The translations under genes and the position numbers were made by a program. Below, piece by piece: positions 6,143 through 11,769 of a stretch of 13,667 nucleotides of DNA (the first letter of the stretch is position 1; each line of letters begins with the position of its first letter). The notes below the pieces were generated by a model. That model had not been told where the DNA came from. It was given only the letters and a program-made list of their open reading frames with translations, and ran no database searches. The stretch lies in NCBI GenBank assembly GCA_031548435.1, contig JAVBRA010000004.1, positions 1-13,667 of the forward strand. The letters are read 5' to 3'. This DNA comes from JAVBRA01 sp031548435 (GTDB lineage Bacteria > Bacteroidota > Bacteroidia > Bacteroidales > Rikenellaceae).

Positions 6143-7585
6143 ATGAGATCGAACATCAGAATCGCCGTCCTCCTGCTCATGGCAATGACGGTAGCATTTA
6201 CGGCCTGCGACCGGCCGCAACGCAATCAGGCAAACAAAGCCGCCACCCAACCGGCCGACATCAAATCCCAACGCATGTACGCCCGCGCTGTCGAAGGCGC
6301 CATCTGGGGGATGCCGCTGGTCAACGTCGACTATATGCGGCAGGCCTATTTCAAAGCCGGGGCGAAGTACAACGACGCCATTTTCTGGTCGAATCCCAAC
6401 ACATGGATGAACCAGACCACCACACCCAACCACTCGACATCGTATGTGATATTTTTCACCAATCTGAAAGATGGGCCGGTGGTTGTGGATATTCCCGCAG
6501 CCACTGAGCAGGCGCTTTACGGAACGCTGATCAACTGCTGGAACGAGCCGATGATCAATGTCGGGAACACGGGCTACGACAAAGGCAAGGGAGCCAAATA
6601 CGTGATGCTTCCTCCGGGCTACACGGGAAAAATCCCGGCCGGGTATGTGCCGGTGCAATCGACCAATTACAATAATTACAGCCTGTTGCGTATTATCATT
6701 AAGACCCAGAGTCCGGAAGACGTAAAGAAGGGCCTCGAATACCTGCATAATCTGAAAATATACCCGTTGGCCGACGCCGCTTCGCCCAAACCCATCCAAT
6801 TCATCGATGTGGCGGACAAACCCTTTGAGGCCGTTCCCGAATACAACGCCAATTTCTATGCCTCGATGGCCCGGATGATCGGCGAAGAGCCCGTGCACGA
6901 CCGCGACCTGGCGATGATGGGCCAGCTATACATCCTCAACATCGGCAAAGATCTGACGTTCAGCCCTGACGAAGCGACCAAAGCCTTGCTCGACAAAGCC
7001 GCCGAGGAGGCCCACCAGTGGATGATGGAAGGGTATGCCACCAACGGCACACCCATCTGGCCTAAAGAGGGCCGCCGCTGGACTTTTCTGCTCGACATTC
7101 CGTTGGCAGAAGGCACGAAGGTGACGTTTGTCGAACCGGGCAAAGATTTGCGCGTGGATGTCCGTGCCGCCGCATGGTTCGCCATGTTCGGGCCGGTTGT
7201 TCCTCCTCCTCCCCAGCTCTATGTCAAGTCATATGAAACCAAGGAGGGCGAACGCCTCAACGGCAGCAATTCGTACTCTTTGCATGTGCCTGCCAACGTG
7301 CCCACCACACAATTTTGGGCGGTGGATGTTTATGACGCCGCCACCGGAGCCTTTATCCGTGAAACGCCCATCGTGGGCCTGGATTCCTATAAGCAGGATC
7401 TGGTGAAGAATGCCGACGGTACGGTGGATGTATATTTCGGCCCGAAAGCCCCCGCCGGAAAAGAGTCCAACTGGATTCCGACGACGGAAGGCAAGCCGTT
7501 CTTCGTGATGTTCCGTATCTACGGCCCGGAAGAGGGCGCTGTGAATGGAACATGGGTGCTCGACGACATTGAGAAAGTGAAATAA
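6143..7585 (+). CDS. DUF1254/DUF1214 domain lipoprotein
   Basis: A 480-aa exported protein. MRSNIR plus a hydrophobic core ends in FTAC (Cys22), a good lipobox, so it is probably anchored in the outer or inner membrane facing the periplasm. Residues ~40-180 carry the DUF1254 region (AVEGAIWGMPLVNVDYMRQ, FFTNLKDGPVVVDIP). The C-terminal ~120 residues are DUF1214, with the typical FWAVDVYDAATGAF, the block ending in VYFGPKAP and then FVMFRIYGP near the end. Both domains are present and in the usual order. The biochemical role of the family is not established. It stands alone, with terminators on both sides and no partner gene, in an AT-rich setting unlike the dense left-hand operon, so independent acquisition is possible. 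The ATG at 6143 is well placed for the signal peptide. Confidence 0.93.
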   Translation: MRSNIRIAVLLLMAMTVAFTACDRPQRNQANKAATQPADIKSQRMYARAVEGAIWGMPLVNVDYMRQAYFKAGAKYNDAIFWSNPNTWMNQTTTPNHSTSYVIFFTNLKDGPVVVDIPAATEQALYGTLINCWNEPMINVGNTGYDKGKGAKYVMLPPGYTGKIPAGYVPVQSTNYNNYSLLRIIIKTQSPEDVKKGLEYLHNLKIYPLADAASPKPIQFIDVADKPFEAVPEYNANFYASMARMIGEEPVHDRDLAMMGQLYILNIGKDLTFSPDEATKALLDKAAEEAHQWMMEGYATNGTPIWPKEGRRWTFLLDIPLAEGTKVTFVEPGKDLRVDVRAAAWFAMFGPVVPPPPQLYVKSYETKEGERLNGSNSYSLHVPANVPTTQFWAVDVYDAATGAFIRETPIVGLDSYKQDLVKNADGTVDVYFGPKAPAGKESNWIPTTEGKPFFVMFRIYGPEEGAVNGTWVLDDIEKVK

Positions 7586-7676
7586 TCCGGCATTCACGCA
7601 CCGGAAATGGCGAGATGGATTTTCGCAGTCATTGTACCGGAGGTAGAATGACGATAGCGTTCTGCAAATGATTCGG

Positions 7677-7709
7677 GCGGGGCTTGCCTCAGGCAAGCCC
7701 CGCTTTTTT
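7677..7709 (+). terminator. rho-independent terminator after the DUF1254 gene
   Basis: A 12-bp GC-rich stem, GCGGGGCTTGCC / GGCAAGCCCCGC, with loop TCA is followed by six T. It lies 91 bp after the stop codon. It also marks the far side of the integrase remnant. Confidence 0.93.
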
Positions 7710-7802
7710 ATGCCGGGTGGATGACAAAGTGCAGAAGTGGTTGCAAATTGCAAAACACCCCTTGCGTGTGCCGGAAAGTGAGGTTGTGTTCGCCATGTGA
7801 TC

Positions 7803-7999
7803 GGTTGAATGAGATCTTTGTTCGGGCAGTTGGTTTTTGGTTTACTTTTCAGGAAATCCCAGTGGGTGGGATGGACGGATATTCCGAGGCTTTTCAGGGT
7901 TCTTTTCCGGTCTTTGGTGATGCGCAACATCAATGGATGCTCTCCATTTGCAAGGGTTTTGCTCCGGTAGCAGATGACGGAGATGGAGGTGGTGTTCAT
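7803..7999 (-). pseudogene. N-terminal remnant of a tyrosine recombinase/integrase
   Basis: From ATG at 7999 about 65 residues read as the arm-DNA-binding start of a Bacteroidetes phage/ICE-type tyrosine integrase. Recognisable pieces are SISVICYRSKTLANGEHPLM, then ITKDRKRTLKSLGISVHPTHWDF and CPNKDLI. After that (about 7803) the frame stays open but the protein turns into low-quality sequence that crosses a terminator and the DUF1254 gene in antisense. The core-binding and catalytic domains (R...H-x-x-R...Y) are gone from a protein that should be about 400 aa. It starts 125 bp beyond the 3' end of tRNA-Pro, the usual place for an integrase beside its attachment site. I read it as the scar of a lost mobile element. 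The left breakpoint is approximate and no second copy of an att core was found. Confidence 0.75.
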
Positions 8000-8046
8000 G
8001 GCGGTTTCGGTTTACTCCCTGGTTTACACAACCTGCGTAAATTGTC

Positions 8047-8066
8047 CTGAAAACAATCATTTTCAG
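8047..8066. repeat. short inverted repeat upstream of the integrase remnant
   Basis: CTGAAAA (8047-8053) and TTTTCAG (8060-8066) form a 7-bp inverted repeat with a 6-nt loop. It lies between the tRNA-Pro terminator and the integrase start. It could be part of an old integrase promoter or att region; there is no further evidence. Confidence 0.35.
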
Positions 8067-8084
8067 CCCCAATACCCTGCAAAC

Positions 8085-8118
8085 AAAAAGGCCCGTAATC
8101 AATTGATTACGAGCCTTT
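8085..8118 (-). terminator. terminator of tRNA-Pro
   Basis: On the minus strand, AAAGGCTCGTAATC, loop AATT and GATTACGGGCCTTT form a 14-bp stem with one T-G pair, ending in a run of T. It begins 6 nt after the encoded CCA of tRNA-Pro. Confidence 0.88.
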
Positions 8119-8123
8119 GCTAT

Positions 8124-8201
8124 TGGTCGGGGTGACAAGATTCGAACTTGCGGCCACACGCCCCCCAGACGTGTACTCTAACCGGGCTGAGCTACACCCC
8201 G
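8124..8201 (-). tRNA. tRNA-Pro (anticodon GGG)
   Basis: A cloverleaf on the minus strand with acceptor CGGGGTG / CACCCCG, D stem GCTC/GAGT and D loop AGCCCGGTTA. The anticodon stem CACGT/GCGTG encloses CTGGGGG, so the anticodon is GGG. The T arm is GCAAG-TTCGAAT-CTTGT and the discriminator is A. CCA is encoded (8126-8124), unlike in the two tRNA-Lys genes. It reads CCC (and CCU) codons. Its own promoter and terminator flank it closely. It lies next to an integrase remnant and may have served as an integration target. Confidence 0.95.
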
Positions 8202-8217
8202 AACGGTTAAAACGGTG

Positions 8218-8248
8218 CAAATATAACCATTGATTTCCGGTTTCCAAA
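8218..8248 (-). promoter_or_regulatory. promoter of tRNA-Pro
   Basis: On the minus strand TTTG (8248-8245), a 19-nt spacer and TATATTTG (8225-8218) match the Bacteroidetes consensus exactly. The -7 box ends 16 nt before the first base of the tRNA. Confidence 0.85.
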
Positions 8249-8299
8249 ATATTTCTTTCGCTCCTGTCCGGGTTTTAGGTTTCGAAATGGCAGAATGCT

Positions 8300-8307
8300 T
8301 ATCTTTG
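8300..8307 (+). promoter_or_regulatory. -7 element of the PfkB kinase gene promoter
   Basis: TATCTTTG matches TAnnTTTG and ends 22 nt before the ATG at 8330, so the leader would be very short. The -33 region has only TTTA/TTTC-like sequence near 8274-8283. Confidence 0.55.
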
Positions 8308-8329
8308 CGTGCATTAAATTGAAAACGGC

Positions 8330-9337
8330 ATGAAGAAAATTATCGGGGTGGGCAACGCCCTGGTCGATATATTGATCCGTCTCGAATCGGATGCGGCGCT
8401 CGATGAACTGGGACTGCCCAAGGGAAGTATGCAGATGATCGATCGGGCGATGCGGGAACGGCTCGCCGACCATTTTGCAGCGTATGATGCGGCCATGTCG
8501 GCCGGCGGATCGGCTTCGAATACCATCACCGGAATCGGCAGGCTCAAGGGGGAGGCGGCTTTCGTGGGCACCATCAGCGACGACCGCATCGGCGAGTTTT
8601 ATCATAGCGATATGCGGCATTGCGGCGTGCAGCCGATGCTCAACCGTCGCGATGGCGGCTCGGGGGTGTCGGTGGTGCTGATCAGCCCCGACTCCGAACG
8701 GACGATGGCTACCTGCCTGGGGTCGGCTCCGATGATCTCGGCCGACGATCTCGCCGAGCAGACGCTTGCAGGGTACGACTATGTTTACATCGAGGGGTAT
8801 CTGATTTTCAACCTGCCGCTGGTGGAGCATATCCTGAAGCTGGCGCGCAAGCTGAACATCCGGGTGGCATATGACTTCGCCAGCTACAACGTGGTAGAGG
8901 CGAATCTGGAGGTGCTTCGGCACCTTGTCCGCGAACACATCGACATCATCTTCGCCAACGAGCAGGAGGCGCACGCGTTCACGGGCGAAAGCGATCCGTT
9001 GCGGGCGTTGGACGCGATTGCGGAATACTGCGAAACGGCGGTGGTCAAGGTGGGGGGCAAAGGCTCTTACATCAAGCAGGGTGGCGTTGTGCGCCATATC
9101 GGCACGTTGGGGACGACTCCCATCGACACCACCGGGGCGGGCGATCTGTATGCCGCCGGGTTCATGTACGGCTTGTGCCACGGTTGGGGTGTCGAGGCGT
9201 GCGGATGCGCTGGGGCGGTGCTCTCGGGCAAGGTGATCGAAGTGGTGGGGCCGAAAATGGACGACCGCCACTGGGAGCAGATCCACCATATGATGGCGGA
9301 GATCAAAGCGGGAAACCTGCTTGGATTGTTGAAATAG
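8330..9337 (+). CDS. PfkB-family carbohydrate/nucleoside (adenosine-type) kinase
   Basis: A 335-aa cytoplasmic kinase of the ribokinase/PfkB family, which phosphorylates the hydroxymethyl group of a sugar or nucleoside with ATP. The substrate-side motif AGGSASNTITGIGRL lies near residues 58-72. A central FANEQEAHAFTGE block follows, and the anion-hole/catalytic signature DTTGAGD is at 266-272 with the presumed catalytic Asp at 272. Length is normal. The overall look (GNALVDIL start, SAGGSASN, YIEGYL) is that of the proteins commonly annotated as adenosine kinase in Bacteroidetes, but the substrate cannot be settled by reading. Start ATG 8330, 22 nt after a good -7 box. The following 45-aa ORF begins 57 bp after its stop, so co-transcription with yqaA is possible. 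Confidence 0.93.
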   Translation: MKKIIGVGNALVDILIRLESDAALDELGLPKGSMQMIDRAMRERLADHFAAYDAAMSAGGSASNTITGIGRLKGEAAFVGTISDDRIGEFYHSDMRHCGVQPMLNRRDGGSGVSVVLISPDSERTMATCLGSAPMISADDLAEQTLAGYDYVYIEGYLIFNLPLVEHILKLARKLNIRVAYDFASYNVVEANLEVLRHLVREHIDIIFANEQEAHAFTGESDPLRALDAIAEYCETAVVKVGGKGSYIKQGGVVRHIGTLGTTPIDTTGAGDLYAAGFMYGLCHGWGVEACGCAGAVLSGKVIEVVGPKMDDRHWEQIHHMMAEIKAGNLLGLLK

Positions 9338-9393
9338 CATGGCTCGGGTGTTCGGCCCGGGGTGTCGGCTCCGACCGAAAAAAATAAATTCCG

Positions 9394-9531
9394 ATGACGG
9401 ATGATGTAGGTTTTGCAGTCGCGCTAATTGTCGCGGGAGGGTTTGCCCTGATCTATCTGATGGCTTTTGTCAGTTCCGTTAAACGGATCAGAAAGTTCAA
9501 TCGGGAACGAAAGCAATCGAAACAAAAGTGA
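9394..9531 (+). CDS. 45-aa single-pass membrane protein upstream of the YqaA-like gene
   Basis: ATG 9394 to TGA 9531 encodes 45 residues. Residues ~5-27 are a clean transmembrane helix (VGFAVALIVAGGFALIYLMA) and the last 16 are strongly basic (KRIRKFNRERKQSKQK). By the positive-inside rule, the tail should be cytoplasmic and the short acidic N-terminus (TDD) outside. The stop is 3 bp before the ATG of the YqaA-like gene, which points to translational coupling and a shared role at the membrane. It is not a fragment of a larger frame, because it has its own start and fills the gap between two genes neatly. I do not recognise a family. The combination of a textbook helix, a charged tail and coupling makes chance unlikely but not excluded. 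Confidence 0.68.
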   Translation: MTDDVGFAVALIVAGGFALIYLMAFVSSVKRIRKFNRERKQSKQK

Positions 9532-9534
9532 TCG

Positions 9535-9990
9535 ATGGAATGGTTGTTGGGGTTGGGTTACACCGGGATGTTTATTGGAGCGTTCCTGGCCGCCACTGTC
9601 CTGCCGTTCAGCTCGGATGTGCTGCTGATCGGGATGCTTGCGGCCGGATGCGACGTTTACGCCACGGTAGCCGTTGCGGCAGCGGGCAACTGGCTCGGCG
9701 GGCTCGCCTCCTACGGGCTCGGCTGGCTCGGCAGGTGGGAGTGGATCGAAAAGTACCTGAAAGTTTCCCGCGGGAAGCTTGAGCGGCAAAAGGCCAAGGT
9801 CGACCGATATGGCAGCGGCCTGGCGTTCTTCACCTGGCTGCCCTTTGTGGGCGATGTGATGGCCGTGGCGCTGGGGTTCTACAAAACCAATCCGAAAAAG
9901 ACGGCCCTGTTCATGTTCATCGGCAAAACCGTCCGGTATATCCTTTGGGCCGTCGCCTATTTCTGTTTTTCGGAGTATGTTATCAAATAA
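9535..9990 (+). CDS. YqaA/DedA-like (VTT-domain) membrane protein
   Basis: A 151-aa integral membrane protein of the small YqaA branch of the DedA/SNARE-associated (VTT) family. Hydrophobic segments lie at about 5-22, 28-66 (with GNWLGGLASYGLGWLG), 95-113 (FFTWLPFVGDVMAVALGFY) and 125-146. The GN-x-LGG...SY-x-LG and the WLPFVGD re-entrant-like loops are typical of the family. DedA proteins are linked to envelope homeostasis and lipid translocation, but the role of YqaA is not defined. Its length matches YqaA. The ATG at 9535 follows the 45-aa membrane ORF by 3 bp. The gene ends in a hairpin shared with the convergent propeller lipoprotein. Confidence 0.88.
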   Translation: MEWLLGLGYTGMFIGAFLAATVLPFSSDVLLIGMLAAGCDVYATVAVAAAGNWLGGLASYGLGWLGRWEWIEKYLKVSRGKLERQKAKVDRYGSGLAFFTWLPFVGDVMAVALGFYKTNPKKTALFMFIGKTVRYILWAVAYFCFSEYVIK

Positions 9991-10014
9991 GGCCGGGGGA
10001 AAACCCGACCTTAT
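9987..10014. terminator. probable terminator between convergent yqaA-like and propeller genes
   Basis: ATAAGG-C-CGGG / CCCG-A-CCTTAT forms an 11-position stem with one C-A mismatch and a GGAAAA loop, starting inside the yqaA-like stop codon. There is no long T run, so efficiency is uncertain. Confidence 0.5.
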
Positions 10015-10043
10015 GTGTTCTCAGGTCTGTCTCTCGTTGGACA

Positions 10044-11150
10044 TCATGGCAATTTGAACCGGTAAAAATGCATCGTGAGGTTATCCATATCCCCGACAAT
10101 CTGGCCGATATAGTACGGTTCGGCGTAACCGATCACTTTGAACTGTTTCGGAATCGCAACGTCTCCGATCAGGGCCCCGTCTTTATATATTTGAAGCCCG
10201 TCGTGCCCCGAGTGGCTCCCTTTCCGGTAGCTTCTGAATAACAGGCCGGTTTCTTCGATGTTTTTGATCCAATAATAATATCCCTTGTTTTCGACGTCTT
10301 CCATGTATGCCAGATTATAGTCGTCCCAGTTCGGCAGCGATGTTTTATAGTCAACGTTCATGCCGGCCCCCTGAAACCCGTATGACCTCAAAAGATTGAA
10401 CTCTTTGTCATAGACATAAATCAACGAGTCGGCCTGATAAGAGACATGAAAGTTCCCCTTGTTGTCGATATCGTAATAAACGCCGAACAGGTGCTTTACC
10501 TTCGCATGATTGTCCTCGTAATATTTTGAGTACTTCCCGACGGGAGTCGCTATGCCGCTTTTCATATCGACCTCCATGATCGGACGGGCGTCTCTGAAAT
10601 ACGTTTTGCTGTGTTCGGCCGGGTTGAAGCCTTCCTGTTCCGCGTAGGTGTTATAGTAGAACTTATCCTTATGCATTTTGAGGATAAACTCCGGAACATA
10701 TAACGTATAAGTCCGGGAGTCGTTGGGCGAGGTGTTGGACTCGGACAGTTTGATGCCGATGGTTTTCATCCCCTCCCAGTTATTGAACAGATATCCGTCG
10801 TTGGTTCCGCCCATGATAAGGATCTGGTCGTTTTTTGCGGCGATGGCCAACGGGCTTTTGATCGGCACCTCATTTCCCGCCCTGCCTGACCCGAGCCAGC
10901 GGCCTTCGGTTTTGCCGTCGGGTGAGATCTTGTATGCGTAACAGAAAAATTTATCGAAAAAATAAAGGTTTCCGTCACTGACCCATGAATATCCGTCGTA
11001 CGAGGAGTTGTCGAGGGCCACTGATACGGAGTCCAGATCGATTGTTTCGTATTTTATGTCACGGACGCTTTTGTTCGCAGATGTTGTTTTGGTTTTTTTT
11101 CCGCACGACACCACGGCGATGCAGATTCCTGCGAGGATTATTTTTTTCAT
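10044..11150 (-). CDS. 6-bladed beta-propeller lipoprotein (BF3164/TolB-like class)
   Basis: A 368-aa exported protein. MKKIILAGICIAVVSC gives a lipobox with Cys16, followed by GKKTKTT. The run of acidic residues that sends some Bacteroidetes lipoproteins to the cell surface is absent, so a periplasmic face is more likely. The body shows the rhythm of repeated beta-hairpin blades (SDGNLYFFDKFFCYAYKIS; DNKGNFHVSYQADSLIYVYD; ENKGYYYWIKNIEETGLLF) typical of the TolB-like 6-bladed propellers abundant in Bacteroidales. No catalytic residues are recognisable, and such propellers usually bind ligands or partners. It follows the NVEALA-like peptide gene by 54 bp with a strong hairpin in between. This pairing recurs in Bacteroidales by my recollection. 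Its role is unknown. Confidence 0.82.
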   Translation of the reverse strand: MKKIILAGICIAVVSCGKKTKTTSANKSVRDIKYETIDLDSVSVALDNSSYDGYSWVSDGNLYFFDKFFCYAYKISPDGKTEGRWLGSGRAGNEVPIKSPLAIAAKNDQILIMGGTNDGYLFNNWEGMKTIGIKLSESNTSPNDSRTYTLYVPEFILKMHKDKFYYNTYAEQEGFNPAEHSKTYFRDARPIMEVDMKSGIATPVGKYSKYYEDNHAKVKHLFGVYYDIDNKGNFHVSYQADSLIYVYDKEFNLLRSYGFQGAGMNVDYKTSLPNWDDYNLAYMEDVENKGYYYWIKNIEETGLLFRSYRKGSHSGHDGLQIYKDGALIGDVAIPKQFKVIGYAEPYYIGQIVGDMDNLTMHFYRFKLP

Positions 11151-11167
11151 TTGTCAGAAGATTTGGA

Positions 11168-11197
11168 AAACGCGGGGAACATTCATTCCCCGCGTTT
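11168..11197 (-). terminator. hairpin between the NVEALA-like peptide gene and the propeller lipoprotein gene
   Basis: A perfect 12-bp stem, AAACGCGGGGAA / TTCCCCGCGTTT, has a 6-nt loop and starts 8 nt after the peptide stop codon. On the minus strand the stem ends in TTT followed by TCC. The T run is short, so it may act as a partial terminator or mRNA 3' stabiliser that lowers expression of the downstream lipoprotein. Confidence 0.7.
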
Positions 11198-11204
11198 ATT
11201 GTGA

Positions 11205-11486
11205 TTAACAGTTTGAATTATAGCTCTGACAATTTATGTTCCCCCCATTGCTTTGGGCGCAGATTGCCTTAGAGTTGGTCGCCAGACACAGGTTATTTCC
11301 CAAAAATCCAGCACATCGGCAGATTATATTCACCCCGCTGGGTTCTTCTGTTTGTGAAATGGCTTCCACATCAATCTTCGCGAAAGAGTTGAGGGCGACT
11401 GCCCCTTTGTTGTTGGCTTTGCTGTACATAACGCAAGCAACGGCGCATAACGCAAACGTTGCAGTTATTAAAAAACGTCTTTTCAC
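11205..11486 (-). CDS. NVEALA-like Cys-rich exported peptide
   Basis: Encodes 93 aa from GTG at 11486-11484. No in-frame ATG precedes it and the GTG gives a sensible signal sequence (VKRRFLITATFALCAVACVM). Residues 33-44, NSFAKIDVEAIS, correspond to the NxxALxNVEALA leader motif of the Bacteroidetes NVEALA family, here as DVEAI. The remaining tail has six cysteines (56, 58, 67, 76, 86 and the C-terminal 93) in a Gly/Asn-rich background, enough for three disulfides in an oxidising compartment. The function of the family is unknown. Typical members are short, exported, Cys-rich and sit next to a 6-bladed propeller lipoprotein, as here. Codon use is more AT-rich than in the operons to the left. 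An alternative reading as a short lipoprotein (VAC at 16-18) cannot be excluded. Confidence 0.78.
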   Translation of the reverse strand: MKRRFLITATFALCAVACVMYSKANNKGAVALNSFAKIDVEAISQTEEPSGVNIICRCAGFLGNNLCLATNSKAICAQSNGGNINCQSYNSNC

Positions 11487-11678
11487 AAGATTGAATTTTT
11501 AATGCTTAGAAATTGATCAATTGAATGCAGTTGTCAGTGCAATAATAATATGTTGTGTGTAAACATGCGATTTTTTTCGTATCAAAATGAAAATTGATCG
11601 AGCGATGATCTCTCCTGCGGCACGATCAACGTAAACTTAAGGCGATTCCCGGGAAGGGATCGATTATTAAAATGACTT
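11487..11678. other. divergent intergenic region between the peptide gene and proS
   Basis: An AT-rich spacer without coding frames. It contains the 12-bp palindrome AATTGATCAATT (11511-11522) and an inverted pair TTGATCG (11594-11600) / CGATCAA (11623-11629). No exact promoter was found for the peptide; TATTATTG on the minus strand near 11550 is the nearest -7 match and lacks a -33 TTTG. Confidence 0.5.
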
Positions 11679-11711
11679 TTTCGGATGTTTCAATGGGTTT
11701 GATTATCTTTG
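11679..11711 (+). promoter_or_regulatory. promoter of proS
   Basis: TTTC (11679-11682), a 21-nt spacer and TATCTTTG (11704-11711) fit the Bacteroidetes pattern, with a perfect -7 box and a one-base change in the -33. It leaves a leader of about 50 nt. Confidence 0.6.
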
Positions 11712-11731
11712 CGCCTCACCTTTAACGAGAA

Positions 11732-11748
11732 GGCGCCCCGGGTGCGCC
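11732..11748 (+). promoter_or_regulatory. small hairpin in the proS leader
   Basis: GGCGC / GCGCC with a 7-nt loop is followed 2 nt later by the palindrome ATTTTAAAAT, just before the start codon. It could modulate proS translation. This is a weak inference from position. Confidence 0.3.
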
Positions 11749-11769
11749 GGATTTTAAAATTCGATCGAC

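Noticed and set aside
7717..7800. A 28-codon + strand frame (GTG start, protein-like VDDKVQKWLQIAKHPLRVPE)
   Set aside because: It looks protein-like and could be a debris fragment. It starts just after a terminator, has no promoter or recognisable family, and is short enough to be chance.
7229..7802. Extension of the integrase frame to 256 aa
   Set aside because: Beyond about 65 residues the frame has no integrase character, crosses a terminator and runs antisense through the DUF1254 gene.
8207..9340. A 377-codon minus-strand frame opposite the PfkB kinase
   Set aside because: It is a His/Arg/Pro-rich shadow of the kinase gene, whose motifs are unambiguous on the + strand.
9338..9393. Possible terminator (GTCGG/CCGAC) after the kinase gene
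   Set aside because: The stem is only 4-5 bp and is followed by A instead of T, so it does not support termination on the + strand.
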